From contig JAODTK010005561.1 of the NCBI GenBank assembly GCA_026419785.1, positions 186,001-250,000 of the forward strand: DNA of 64,000 nt, read 5' to 3'. The first letter of the stretch is position 1, and every line of letters begins with the position of its first letter. Origin of the DNA: Sclerodactyla briareus. Lineage: Eukaryota; Echinodermata; Holothuroidea; Dendrochirotida; Sclerodactylidae. Below are positions 24,475-36,560 of the stretch, one piece after another. Made by a program: the position numbers and the translations under genes. The notes under the pieces are model-generated. The model did no database searches, had not been told where the DNA came from, and saw only the letters and a program-made list of their open reading frames with translations.

Positions 24475-25085
24475 TTATGGTACTGCATCGCCACTTCACC
24501 GCGTATGCTGCCGGAAGATTGTGGCGTTAGCGCAATAACTTCTTCAATGCTTTGCCTGATTGAATTGACACACATGTTCGCCCAAGGTGAACTCAGATGA
24601 GTCTAAAGAAAAATGTGCCGTGCCCAAGACGGCTGCCCTCTTATTTGGTCCTCCTCCACTTACCTCAGGTTTTACGCGAAAAATTAAGTTTGTCAAATTT
24701 TAACAAAACCTGGTGGGTTGGATTTTCGATGGTTTACAAAACATGACAATGATTGAAAGTCACCAGAGGTCAAATTGAAATATTCACAATTTTCCCTACC
24801 TTGCGGATTTATATTGAAAACATGGGGTGTGTGGACTTTAGTGGTACCGAAAAACATGGCGATGAGTTCCAAGATCACTGGAGGTTCAGTTTGCGATTTT
24901 ACGAACATAGCTGCATTTGTGAATGTCGGAATGTGGCTGTCAGTTAGAATGACCCGCCCCTTATTTTGGTCATGATGTTTTTTTTTATATACGGATCCTC
25001 CAATAACCATCATCAACCTTCCCATGTCAAATGGGGATATACGAGTTGGCGGTTTACCCACCAGGTCATGTCTAGTTTTAGGAAC
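24475..25085 (+). repeat. Family E dispersed repeat, near full-length
   Basis: The left end holds 'gtggcgttagcgcaataact', the middle a block of 'gtcaccagaggtcaaat' type and the right end 'ggggatatacgagttggcgg' then 'ttacccacc'. The same order is found at 29880-30475. A one-mismatch direct repeat of AGGTCA with 4-bp spacing lies at 24757-24772. A 141-codon reverse frame covers most of the copy but is not conserved in the other copies, so it is not called as a gene. Confidence 0.65.
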
Positions 25086-25089
25086 AAGG

Positions 25090-28000
25090 TCCAGGACTGG
25101 ATTAAGGCCATGCCACAATATGAAGAGGGAGTATAGATGCAGGCGGACGACATGTTAATTGCCTATCTCAAGTACTGACCCTTGGTGTTAAGGGTACAAC
25201 CTGAACCTGCAACTCTGGATCAGTGCTTTTTACCAGGGGCTATTTAACGGACAACTGCAGACTTGACACACAGAGGTGTTATACAGGGAGCAAGGAAAAC
25301 GTATATCCATAGGTACAAACCCATTTCAATACAAGTTCCTGCCTGTTAGGCCTTCAAAAGTTTGGTCCACTATGCAGCGAAAATAGGGGAGAACCCAAAA
25401 ACCCATGAACATCCACCAATCGGACAACCCGGAAAGTTATATTATGTATTTAACACTAAGCAGAAGCTGTTGTTCTTTCTCTCACAAAGTAACCATCAAC
25501 ACCTACCAACCACACTACAGGCAATCCCCTCTAGAAGACTAAATGCTTTCGAGTAAAAATAATGTGTGAATTCAATAGGAAAAAAAGATTGTTTGGCCAG
25601 GTTGTGCAAGTATGCATCATTTTTTATGCATGATGGGATGCTTCAATCTTAAACGATATACAGCACAAAACTTCAAAGGACTGTAAACTCCGGAACGGGA
25701 AGTCATATGAACTTAGGATTTGGACTGACGCATTCGTTTTTTCTCGGATATATCAGCCCTTTATAATTATCTCACAGTTGTCCTTTGAGGAAATCAGTTA
25801 ACATGACCATTGGACTAATTACACATGACCAAATAGTTCTTAGGAGGGAGTGTCCGTACACCAGACCGGTAGTACCACAATCCATCCTATTTCTGAAGTT
25901 GACAGTTTCTCCCCGTTTTAATCACTAGGAGGGGCTTCCATGTCCTTTTATATGAATTAATTTTGGACTTTGGATGTACTAGTGTCTGTAAGTTCTTGGG
26001 GTGTGTGGCTCAGTCAGTAGTTGGAAAACAATGGGCAAAGCACTTGAATGGCCAATTAAGCTTATCATACCGTACATTTCGACATACCACAACCGCCGCT
26101 CTAAATAATAGAACAGGGTGTAATGTAAATGCATGCGATTAACCTCAAAGTGTGTCATAGCAGACCTATAAGATTGGAATGACTATACCAATGATTTTGC
26201 AAAAAGTGGAAAAAAATTTCCATCCTAACCACTAGTCCATTTGAGACTCTTTCTTCTTTTTTAGTGCATGAGCCAGGGGAAACTTCTCAGAAGAAGAAAC
26301 ACAAGACTGATGATGTTTGCTGTGTACATTAACTCGAATCCATAGCCAGTTCAGCTAGGATATGGTACACACTATACAGGTCATATACAGTACCTGTAGT
26401 CCCTGACTTTCCATCAACTTTTCTACTCAGAGGGAAACATTGCCGATATCTGCACACTTTGCGGTTTTAATTGCGACATTGAGATAGCCTTATGAGCAAT
26501 TCCAGCTGAAATCCGTCTCATGGGCACTAAAAATTTTGAAATAGTTGGTTTAAAAGTATTGCCTGTGTAAAGAAAATTCAAATTGAAATTCCTAGAAGTT
26601 TAGTAGCAAACAGGATTTGTTTGCAATTCTTGTATTGAATGAACAAAAACAAAAATTCTTAACAAGTGTCAAGTCGGAACGTCTTGGTAGATGCGCGGAC
26701 ACAAAAAATTACCATGGAGAATACACGCCTGTTTTTCGCCATTTCATATTATTGTTCGTTCACATTTAACTGACCTCTACTTAACTGACATCTGTCCTAA
26801 CCATGTAATGACTTGGAAAATTTCACCCCATGGCCTATATTTGCTAGCAGTCCGTGCCCATTCCAAGCTGTTGGCAGTGACAGGGAAACACCTTTCCCAC
26901 AGAAATGAATAGCTAACATTGTTTGACACTCATAGTTATAGTTGAACCACTCCACAAGTTACCATCAACAGCAGGTAGGAGGGGGGAGGGCGCAAGACCA
27001 TTTCTAGTCATCACTTAGAAATTGGACGAGATGTAATGTAAAAAATCCTGTGGAGGCGGGGGCTAATGTAAACTAGGCAAGATGTGATGAAAGCCAAATA
27101 CTGTCCCCCTGGACAATAGGTTTTGCCCCGCGTTCCACAACTGATTACGCGCGCGTCATCAACCACATCCACTTAAAATGTCAGGTGGTTACAACGGTTC
27201 TGTCACATGTGATTTCGAGTACGTGATAGTGTGACGCGCCCGTCATAGGCAGGGCGAGCGGTTCGAAGGCCCGAGGTGTATTTATAAGACTGCGTATGTT
27301 GTGCTTCCATGTGTTTTGCTGCATGGTGACCATTCCAGCGAGAATGTGGTAAGCAGTTGCATCCATGTCGCGGGAAACGGATCAGGTTCTTACTATTCAA
27401 TGGATCCCGGTGTCTTAACTTTCTTGCTGTGTATAATTGCGTGGCGGAATTTCCTATCATTCAACTCAGAAAACCAGACATCCTGACAATTGCTCAGGTT
27501 ACAGAGAGACATAACTTCTGTTGTACAGTGGGAGTAATATGAACCAATCAATGGTGGAACGTATCAACGGCATACACCCACTCTCTGTGCACGGCAGAAA
27601 TTTCTGATACTGAAGTTACATCGTGACCTAACGATTTCAAGGAGACATATCCATCATAACGCCTTCTAGATACAAAAATCTATACCAAGACTCGGAGAAA
27701 TACCAATGCTCAGATCGAAATCGGCGTCATCCCCAAGCCACCTACAATGGCTTTATTAACACACACCTACGGGGGGTCCTGGGGTATGCACGCCTATGGC
27801 ACAACGGGATAGACTACATCGTAGAAAAGAACATTCTCACAGGAAACGTCTGCTCCGTAACTACACGGAAGGAGAGGTGTGCCCTGCCCACGTGTCCAAT
27901 GGATATCAAGCTAAGGAATGCGAACAATATGCGAAGCCTGCACAAACGGCACGGAAGTAAGAACCACCATTGGTGCCAAAACTGGCATACACACCCCATA

Positions 28001-28564
28001 CTTAACAACCAGGGACCCGAAAAGGGCCTCAACTAAGCATTTGTACTTAAAAACAGTCACCCAGAAACTTTCCCAACGTTTCCTAAAATCCCCAAATGGC
28101 CTACAAAAAGGCACAAAGATCTCAGAGATGTACTAGGTTAAATCCAGATTACCACGCGGGCCTATACACACGAAAGAACAGAAAGAGAAACGATACTATC
28201 TCAATGAGTGGATCGGACTAGCACTATAAAACATACAAAACAACACTAAATGTTATCAGAAGAAAGCGACGCGCCACAATCGGCGTACCAATGATGGAGC
28301 TCAAAATATTAATGGGAGCAGGAAACGTATTGAACAAACGTTAACGAATACGACAGAGAATTTAGTCGAAATATGAAGAGGATGTGAAAGTTAACAGTAA
28401 TTCTGTAAATCATGAAAGAAAACGCTGAAACTATCCGGATCGAGTAGCAAACCCATCGCTATGTACTGTTACTGCAAACTCACAAATTTGTGTACTAGTA
28501 CCGCGGAAATTACCTGACATGCGTTGGCCTTTGGTATAACTGTAAACACACGACAGACGAGGTC
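25090..28564. other. Unannotated stretch, no supported gene
   Basis: The 27.2-28.5 kb part is somewhat richer in CpG and free of the window's repeat families, so it looks single-copy. Frames at 27814-28032 (-) and 27918-28136 (+) overlap each other and have no family resemblance or convincing splice borders. Confidence 0.4.
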
Positions 28565-28775
28565 AAGTTAGCCTTGTAAACGGTGATCTTGATCACGCGT
28601 GCGGTTCACATGCCTTTTTGATGACGGGTGATGACGCGAGGGGTGGATATTGATGATTCGACGGCCCGTGATCTTGATCACGGGAGCGATCTTGATGACG
28701 CGTCGTCCATGCACTTTTTGATGACGAGTTGATCCCACCTTGGTTATCTGATGACGCGTGAGTAATCATATGTGA
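28565..28775. repeat. TGATGACG-rich degenerate array with palindromes
   Basis: The motif TGATGACG recurs at least five times in about 170 bp, often extended to TGATGACGCGTG or TTTTTGATGACG. It is interspersed with two palindromes: gtgatcttgatcac (28583-28596) and a 9+2+9 inverted repeat at 28665-28684. Units are irregular (about 20-28 bp). CpG is retained at nearly every unit, which is unusual for old repeat sequence. Confidence 0.55.
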
Positions 28776-28964
28776 ACGCAGTATTATTGTCAACTATTTT
28801 GAGGAAGAGGACCTTATGACAGATAATGTAAACATGCCTTCAGCAGAGGAGGAGTAATGTAAAACAAACTTGTCTGGCAGTAGGACAGCTCAAATCAAGT
28901 TGGAAATTGGGGTAATTAATTGGATGAATTAAATCATAATAACCTTATGCGAACATAAATGTAG

Positions 28965-29115
28965 TAGGCTAGCTAGTAGCAAGCTTTCATCCACCCAACC
29001 AAGTTTCACCTGATCGCATGTATGGTTTAGAAGTTATAATGAAAGTGACGAACAGAAGGGACGAACGAACGGACGAAGCGAACGGACGGAGAGACATGAG
29101 GGGGGTGACTTGTAG
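28965..29115 (+). repeat. Transposon-tail-like segment with (GAACGGAC)n
   Basis: The stretch 'caccaaccaagtttcacc' type followed by 'agaagttataatgaaagtga' leads into imperfect gaacgaacggacgga repeats and then 'gacttgtagaggctctcccc'. The last part recurs at 50745-50825 as 'gacttgtaaagctgctcccc' after the same gaacgaacggacgga motif. It is probably the 3' end of a dispersed non-coding element. Confidence 0.5.
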
Positions 29116-29462
29116 AGGCTCTCCCCAGTAAAAGACCATGCATAGCAGTCAACTGTCCTTATTCGAAAACAATTGAGCAACTCAAACACCTATTATCTGT
29201 TGAAGTAGGGACGTTTTAGTAAGGATCACAACAAAATTCCCATTGTAAATTTGATAGACATAGGACAAGGACCAAAGTCAGACCACCTGAATTGTAAGGA
29301 ACAACAAAATGTACTATTTTCCCCTTATCTTAATTATACAACTTTTTGGCCAAGTCCTACCTAGTGTAATTCATGGACAGAAAATGAGTAATCATCAACT
29401 ATATACCCTAGCAATGTCAAAGTCGTAACGAACATAAAATATAACAAACCAAACAAAAAGCG

Positions 29463-29698
29463 ACATGTGTAGGCGGGTAAACCGCCCACGTGAAGTTAGA
29501 AGTCATTCCAAAGCCATCATGGGTCAAATTTGCCATAATCATGGCCTATCAACTTCCATGGATACAAAAAAACTTGGTGGATGAAGTTTTATCTTGGTTT
29601 ATGACCAAAAGGTGTTCATGGGGTGTTAGATAATTTTTCCCAATAATTGAATCATAAGCGGGGATATACACATTGGGCGGTTTACCGCCTACACATGT
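29463..29698. mobile_element. MITE, about 236 bp, 25-26-bp terminal inverted repeats
   Basis: Left repeat 29463-29488 (starting acatgtgtaggcgg) and right repeat 29674-29698 (ending ccgcctacacatgt) are reverse complements except for one extra G in the left arm. The right end is preceded by 'gcggggatatacacatt', which also precedes the right ends of the family E copies at 25030-25080 and 30424-30470. The element therefore shares its terminus with family E and is probably a deleted derivative. There is no coding capacity. Confidence 0.75.
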
Positions 29699-29879
29699 TG
29701 GTTTTAGAGGAATTTATGACAGTTGAATGGTAGCAAATTGCACCTTCCAAACAATTCAGCAAAAATAAAATACACATCTCCACCCTACAGTGTTCCATCG
29801 CAGTAGTGTAGAATCATGCAGTAGACTGGCCAAAAAAATTATTATATACACGCAACACTTTCGCGTGTTCAGAGATGTT

Positions 29880-30475
29880 AGGGTTTGGGTGTGTAGCCGC
29901 CGTCTCCGCAACCGCCGGAAACTTTAGCGTTAGCGCAATAACTCCCTAACACTTTATCCGATTCATTGAACTTGGTACACAGTCCTCCCTAGTGAAATCT
30001 ACGGATGAACAGTTTGAAAGTGGGTTATCACTACATGTATTGCTGCCCCTGTCTTTTTGTTTTTACACAGAAATACCAAGTTCATCCGAATTTACACGAA
30101 ACTGCGTGGGTGGTAACAAAAGTTGGTCCAGAAAAAACATGAACGGTGATTTCAAGGTCACCAGAGGTCAAATTTGTGTTTTTCCTGATTTTTCTAATTT
30201 TGTGGATTTGAACAAGCTTGTGGATGTGGACTGTTTTAGTCGTGAACACATGAAGTCATGTCAAGGTCGCAGGGGGTCAAGTTTGCATGGATCATGCGAT
30301 TTTTCCAAACTTTGTCATATTTTTAGGCGACCTTGGACTACAGTTGTCCTAAACACAAGTTAGGGGCAGTTCCGCAGTCACTGGCGTCACATGTGATCTT
30401 TTGAAGTCCACAAAGGCTTTTTCTGCGGGATATACACGTTGGCGGTTTTACCCTCCTGCACCTGTTAGTTTATTT
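29880..30475 (+). repeat. Family E dispersed repeat, near full-length
   Basis: The left end has 'ccgccgtctccgcaaccgcc' and 'ttagcgttagcgcaataact'. The centre has 'gaaactgcgtgggtgg' and a perfect direct repeat AGGTCA-ccag-AGGTCA at 30155-30170. The right end has 'gcgggatatacacgttggcg'. A 123-codon frame at 29992-30363 lies inside the repeat and is not preserved in other copies. Confidence 0.7.
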
Positions 30476-31455
30476 TTGTTTAGTGTGATTTCTACTAGCA
30501 CAGTGCATTTTTGATCCCAACAGCGGCCATCTTATCCATTGAACCCCAAACCAGAAAAACTACAATCTTGATGATGCCAAAAAATGAAGTTATTCACCCC
30601 TAAAAACTGCAAATCAGGATTCTGTTACAATTTTCAACACAATTTCAAGAGACCACTTGTCAAATTCATATAATAACCAACTTACTCAGTTTACATATAT
30701 GGATCAGCAATGGTATTCAAAATAACAGAGTGCTCTAGGAATTTCCTATTCATAAAGCATTGTAATGAATCTGTAACAAAACTGACGTAACAAAACTACA
30801 GACTTTTCCATCTTTCATTTCTTCTCCTAACAACACATGAATGTGTGGATCCATAATTTGATGTTGTAATGGAGCTAGGTCCTTCACTACACACAAAAAA
30901 ATACCGCTGCACGGTGGTTGAGCAATCAATCGAATTCAAACCCGAGTTACGAACACCATTATATTTTTGCGTAACGAATTGAATAAAACCCAACAATGGC
31001 CTGAATAAACAAAGCAAGCATTGGAAGAAGAAGAAATGGAATTACCAGCACACAAATTGTTTCTTGCAAGGCATTCACACGATGTAAACTAACCCCACTG
31101 CTTGCAATACATAGTGTTTGGCCATGATTGTGCCTATGAATATATGCTATGAATGCTACTATACTTAGCACCATTAAACGGATATATGCGCCACTCCCTC
31201 ATAATATAAGAAATCACCGATCCCATGTCTTAGAGGTCTTGTTGTTCCAATTTTTGTTTACCCCAGGAACATTCAGCATGTGACTGGGACCCATGTCTTG
31301 ATAGCGGTGTCAGTTCTATCACTAACATGCGCATAGGGAGTAATACTCGGTAATTATTATGCGCATATAAATCTCAAATATTAGTGATTACTATTAAGAT
31401 GTATCTGGTTTTTTTGCTGCCTTCTATTCCTCTCAATCCTGCCGATTCATCCAAG
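30476..31455. other. No recognisable feature
   Basis: AT-rich sequence. The right border (31390-31455) is pyrimidine-rich and could be the acceptor side of an intron for the next entry. Confidence 0.4.
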
Positions 31456-31637
31456 TGAGGTTTCTTATCTCTGTAACAACATGTGAGACATCATTTTCAA
31501 TCATCGTAGTGAATATAAGTTACAAACAGAGACCTGAGAATCCTTTGGACACTCACAACCTAGAGTATTTTCTAAATCGCTCTGCCAATGACCGTCCAAA
31601 TCTGTACCTCTTCATTGAATCACCTACAAGTATGCAG
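31456..31637 (+). CDS. Candidate internal exon, unknown protein
   Basis: A pyrimidine-rich stretch (31410-31450) ends in ccaag| at 31455. The frame is then open for 60 codons (two bases plus 60 triplets) to a usable donor, atgcag|gtgaag at 31637. A good acceptor, caatttgcag|, follows at 31736 and the same frame continues there (DDISLCTTTLFIA...) to a stop at about 31793. The 99-bp gap is a multiple of three and also open, so it may equally be part of a single exon. The peptide includes NPLDTHNLEYFLNRSANDRP and YLFIESPTSMQ. It is not a family I recognise and may be a chance frame. Confidence 0.22.
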
Positions 31638-31793
31638 GTGAAGTATGTATCCTTTCTATGTATCAGCATTCCCTCTGTTCTGTCACGGATTCTAACCGTT
31701 ACATTAACAAATTTTCATTCAAAAGTCAATTTGCAGGATGACATTTCCTTATGCACAACTACTTTATTTATTGCGTTAGGTTGCAAACGCTGA

Positions 31794-32224
31794 CATACAA
31801 CATCATACGTATGATTTCAGCATATATCCTGTACACGGTCTAACAGGATGCCTCCGATGACATCAAATTTTATGGGTTTCATCTGAGGTCTTGCAGTTTC
31901 ACTTCAACTTCACATTCACACTAACCACATGTTCAAGAGCCACTTGACCACTAAATTACCATTCTTGATAGCAACAAATAACATATGGCATACAATTATT
32001 ATCAACAGGAGACATTAAGAGTAAAGTTCTTCTGCATCAAGAATCTTCTCAATCATAATTCAGACAGAAGAGAAACCTATTCCACTGTCAAAAGTTGTCT
32101 CCTGGGGCACTATTCATTAACAACTAGCCATGTGGCAGGCGGGTTGACTCCCGACGTGTATAATCCCCCGCCGAAACGGCCTTTGTGGACCAGTCGTTTA
32201 GAGGAAGCACGTTAAATTATTTTC
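31794..32224. other. No recognisable feature
   Basis: Ordinary sequence; a 76-codon frame at 31985-32215 has no supporting signals. Confidence 0.4.
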
Positions 32225-32570
32225 CCTTTTGACCTCATGTTGACTTTGAAGGCCCACCCATTTGTTCAGGTCCCAACGTAGTCTATCTACATTCTCCAAG
32301 GTTTTTGTTTAAATACGACAAAATTTGAAAATCGCATGATTCAGGCAATTTCACTCCTTTGACCTTTGAATGACTTCAGTTGTGTTAGGACTAACAACTG
32401 TCCACACCCACCGAGTTCAATTCGAATCCCCCAAGAAAAACACCATTTGACCACAGTGACCTGGATCTGTACATGTTCTTCGGGCCCAACTTTTTTTCCC
32501 ACACACCATTCCGTGTGAATCCGACTAGCTCTGTAATTTTCGAACATAAAAACCACAAATTTGACCTCCC
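32225..32570 (-). repeat. Family E dispersed repeat, fragment
   Basis: Read on the reverse strand, the fragment matches the central part of family E. Forward landmarks are 'gcatgattcaggcaa', 'tttgacctttgaatgac', 'tccacacccaccgagttc' and 'aatccgactagctctg'. These also match 54780-55100. Neither end of the family is present. Confidence 0.55.
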
Positions 32571-33759
32571 GTGCCGTTTTCGAGAGACTCTTTTCCCCTA
32601 AATGGTGACAGTGTTTTGTTTGGTTCGAGTGCCGATTTTCAGAGCAGTATTAACCCTTCAGAAGGGTATTCCTCCCGTCTTTTGCCGGATCGTATGCACA
32701 TACATGCATGGCAGTAATGACAGCCTCTGTTGAGCGACATCTTTCGCTAGACCAGGACTGACTGCACCCCTCTTCTCCTCGTATAAATACCTCAATTTGT
32801 ATTTACAGCCCCGTATGACTAGCACAACTGCAAATACTTGAGAGACAGTAAATGGAGAGAGTAGCCCCCTACATGTATCTTCAGTGCAAATTGTATCCAT
32901 GAGCTTCATATTGCTGATCCAAGGTCAATTTTCCTCGTGGATTTTCGTTCGAATTTCTCACAGCAAAAGTGTGAGACATCCAGGAGCAACGTGGAAAATG
33001 AACAACCAATCCAAAAACTGCAGCCTCAATGTGAGACAAGGAATAATTTGGCCAGCACCACTCTCGTACTCATAATACAGTAAATGTATAAACTGTCCAG
33101 TGCCCATCATCTTGTTAGGTCACTTCAATCACCAAATGAAGACAGCTTTTGCAATAACCAATAGGTCCCTGATATTCCCCCACTTTACTAATTGCAAAAT
33201 TGAGATAAGTTTGGCTTGGACACCCTAGTCTGCTGACCAACCTATTTATTGGTTTCCTAATCAACATTTACTCTACGGTTTGGTGTAGAGCACGGGTCAA
33301 CTGGAATAAGTAGCAATGCAAACTGTATTAATTGTAAATATACTTAGGCTACAAATCTTGCATTTTTTTGCTGAGAAGGTCTATGAGGACAGGCATGTAA
33401 TGTTGATGATACCCTATCACCCTGACCCTAGGAACAATAGTGCGAGACTAGCATTATTGTTGAGCCACCAACAATGTTGAACACAACCTTTGGATGGTGG
33501 TAGTGGAGGATGTTCCACTTTTTTCCCTACTCCCCCCCCCCTCCATGCACAAATCATACATTCAAATAATTAATATATTCATTCTTGTTGACCTAAAAAT
33601 GATAAATACAGTTCTATAACTTAGTTGTGCATACTTTTGTAGAGTCTATTATCCTAGGGCACACTAACATGTAGAATGTTGAGACCCTGTCACCCTGACG
33701 CCAATAACATTGCCGGACTGGTGTGATTGTTTAAGGCACAAAATAATAAACTTACCTTT
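32571..33759. other. No recognisable feature
   Basis: Ordinary sequence with a poly-C run near 33530. Two loosely similar stretches ('accctatcaccctgacc' near 33410 and 'accctgtcaccctgacg' near 33685) hint at an old short duplication. Confidence 0.4.
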
Positions 33760-35810
33760 GGGGGGGTGTGTGGCGGAGGTTCCCTCCTCTGGTTCGTCCC
33801 CCTCTTCAGGGGTTGGTGGCGGCGCGGTTGGTGGTGGTGTTGATGGGCGGCGGTGTGGCCTCAGAGAAGACCCTTCGGGCGGTGGGGAAGCCTACTTCTG
33901 TCCCCAGGGTGGCGGCTCTCTGCCGGGAGAACACCAGCTTGGAGCTTCCGGCTGTAGGGTGGAATAGTCATGCAAGTACGTTCCGCTGAGGTCAGAGTGT
34001 CCTTGTTTCCGCCCTTCTTTTTTGAAAGAAGCTTGAATTACCTCCTTCGAGGGACCTTCTCATTTGTGGCAACTCTCTTGGCTCCTCTGTGCAGATAATC
34101 CGCTTGGGGTGCCCCGTGGGGGGAAGGCTTTTTGGGCGAGGCCTTGAAGGCTGATGTCCTCAGGGTTGGTCTCCATCATCCTCCCTGGTGGGTATCCTGG
34201 GTGGTACAGGGGGCGGTTGGATCTATACTAGTCCTCATGGATTCCATCTCAACATATCATCCATTCAAGGGGCTGAGTTGGAGGCCCCTATCAATGTCTG
34301 TTTTATTAGTCCTGTCAACAATGAGGGGGGTTGAGCCGCACCCAGCTCCAGGTCCATGTCCAGTGCAGACGAGGCACCATATGTGTCCTCTGATAACACA
34401 TTTCCTTTGCTTGCCACAGCTTCCTCGTGCCGCTGGACGACCTCATCCTGCCGCACATCAGAAGCAATCCTGCCTTCGGACGGATCCTCCTCGCCTTCTC
34501 TTGATAACCGATCGGGGGTGCTTTTTCAAACCCTTCCATTTTGGGGGTAGTACTGGACACCCTGGTAGCCCTGATGTGCTCTCATCTTGACACCTATCGC
34601 CCTTACCTGCAAACTCCACTCTCATCAATCAGGTCCCTTACGGAAGACCATTTCAAGGTGTGGGGTCTTTGGGACATTAGCTTGGTCCAGGGGATGATGT
34701 CAGGGATGTGAGAGGAAGGCAAAAAGGCCCCTTCAGGGCTTCTTGGATGTATCGTCTGCTTGAATGCGACCAACTCATGGGCATGTCTGTAGTCTGCTCG
34801 ATACCATCATACTAACACAGCCAGATCCACATTCCAAGTGAGTTTTCCGAGAGGATGTGATCGCCCTCTCCTGGCTGACTCTCATCGCCTGCCGTTTGGT
34901 AGAGGACAATGGACGCACCATCCCGCAAAGTATGCCTGGCCCTTATTTATAATGTCCCTTGGCTTTGCCCCCTGCTTTTCAAAGTCTTTACCATTCTCAC
35001 TGGAGCATCGTTCACTTCCTGGCACCGATATGTTTCAAGCAGGACTTTGCATGCTGTTACCCGTAACAGAGTATTCCTCCTGATGGACAAACCGAATCCT
35101 TCCCTGGTACAGATTAGTCTCCTAATGCAACACTCCTCTCTCCAGGTTCCGAGTAATCCTTCAGCGGACTATCCCAATCTTCAAGTGCATGTTCATCAAC
35201 TCCTCTCCTTGATGTCTGCGTTTATCATGACTTCCAACTTGCCCCCCTTGAACGCAACTCTCGAAGTCCTCTGGGTCCGAGATGCTCCCTCCCACCGTGG
35301 TAGCCATTCGTCCGCTGACAGGGTGCATCGCCATTTATTCCCTCAGCATCTGCCGTTGTGCCTAGCCTTGAACTGGCTGGAAGTGGGTCCTCTTTGATGG
35401 CTTCCGATGGTTGACGCAACCTGCGGTCGTTTCGGCCCCTTTTCATGTCAAGGTTATGTATCCAATCCTTGTTCTGTGTTGGGCAGGGATTGGTGGCAAT
35501 GCAGGCGAATATCCCCGTAGCCTGCGGTGCTCTGCAATGAATAACCCCCCTTCCGAGCTCGGCCTATACGTGTTCTGACCTCTTATTATGCCCTGTTTAC
35601 TGTTAGCTTCTGGGCCTTGGACTCTTGGCCCATTTTTCCTGGATCGTCGTCCTTTGCAACTGGCATAATTCATGAGCCCTGTAAAACAGGAAGAAGAAAG
35701 AGGCTTATGGATTCGTCCTTCACCGGCCATCACCACCATTGACCAAGAATGGTGCCACATAATGGACGTGGGGTCACAGACACGTGAAACGCCCAAATTT
35801 CTGGTCATGG
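33760..35810 (+). other. GC-rich block with broken open frames, possible transposon relic
   Basis: About 2 kb is distinctly more GC-rich than its surroundings and has the densest set of mid-length frames in the window: 33768-33989, 34132-34590 and 34909-35397 forward, 35443-35808 reverse. The forward frames follow one another with stops and frame changes between them, as expected of a decayed retroelement open frame. I looked for reverse transcriptase (YxDD), integrase, DDE and zinc-knuckle motifs and found none. A degenerate 2A-like stretch at 34318-34360 is too poor to use. It is unlike the surrounding A and E families and could also be a host gene remnant. Confidence 0.3.
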
Positions 35811-36384
35811 TCCACCTAAAGGGTGAAAATTAGAGCGAAGTGTTCCATTGATTTGAGTGTCTACTGGTACCCTAAAAAAAAAGCCAGCACCAACCCTTCT
35901 GTTCCAACCTGACCACAAAGCAATATGGTCATGTGTATTGAGGGGAACTTCAAAAAACCAAGATGGTTTCATTCTTCAACCCTGTTGGACTCACACTCCA
36001 ACAAATTTTCAACTTAATCTATGTGTGGTTCCCACCGGAAAAAAAAACTGTGTGATTAGCTGTTCAGCCTGTCGTAATGTTTAGGGATCAACTGTAAATG
36101 TACTCTTGTGGATTAAAGCAGGGAATATGTGGAAATATCTGCAAATATTTTTGTTTGGATCCAAATTTTATCCTGTCCCAGGATTTCAGTTGGAATATTA
36201 TTGCGGAACTACTGCAATGACAAACAGTATAATGTATCTTTGAGCATTTTCAGTTGTCGTCCTAAATGTTAAGCATACATAACGCAGAGAGATCTTCTGT
36301 AGGTGCATCAATAGGTGAGCGAGACAGTGCTATAGGTAAACCAGCGAGCCAGAATACAGTTAGGTGACTGAGTCAGAGGCAGGC
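35811..36384. other. No recognisable feature
   Basis: Ordinary sequence without supported gene content. Confidence 0.4.
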
Positions 36385-36560
36385 GTGTTACCTGTTGTGT
36401 AGGTTGCAGTAACGAGTATTGGCCTTCCCACCCAGGAGATCGGAGTTCGAATATTGGTGAGGCCATATCGAAGACTTTAAAATCCTACCTGTTGACTTCT
36501 CACTGGGCGCTCAGCAAAAAGGATCGAAGCATTGACCAGACGAGGGAGGACAATATGTGG
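36385..36560 (+). mobile_element. tRNA-derived SINE-like element
   Basis: A decayed tRNA-like head (gtgttacctgttgtgtaggt) is followed at the expected distance by 'ggccttcccacccaggagat' and a good box-B-like 'ggagttcgaatattgg' (36442-36457). The body 'ctcactgggcgctcagcaaa' follows. The A box is poor, the B box good. A working tRNA is excluded. Confidence 0.5.

Noticed and set aside
24693-25118. 141-codon reverse frame as a gene
   Set aside because: It lies within a family E copy and is not kept open in the other copies at 30 kb, 55 kb or 57 kb.
34318-34360. 2A-like peptide (GVEPHPAPGP) suggesting a CR1/L2-type retroelement protein
   Set aside because: The essential Asn-Pro-Gly-Pro order is not present and no endonuclease or reverse transcriptase follows.
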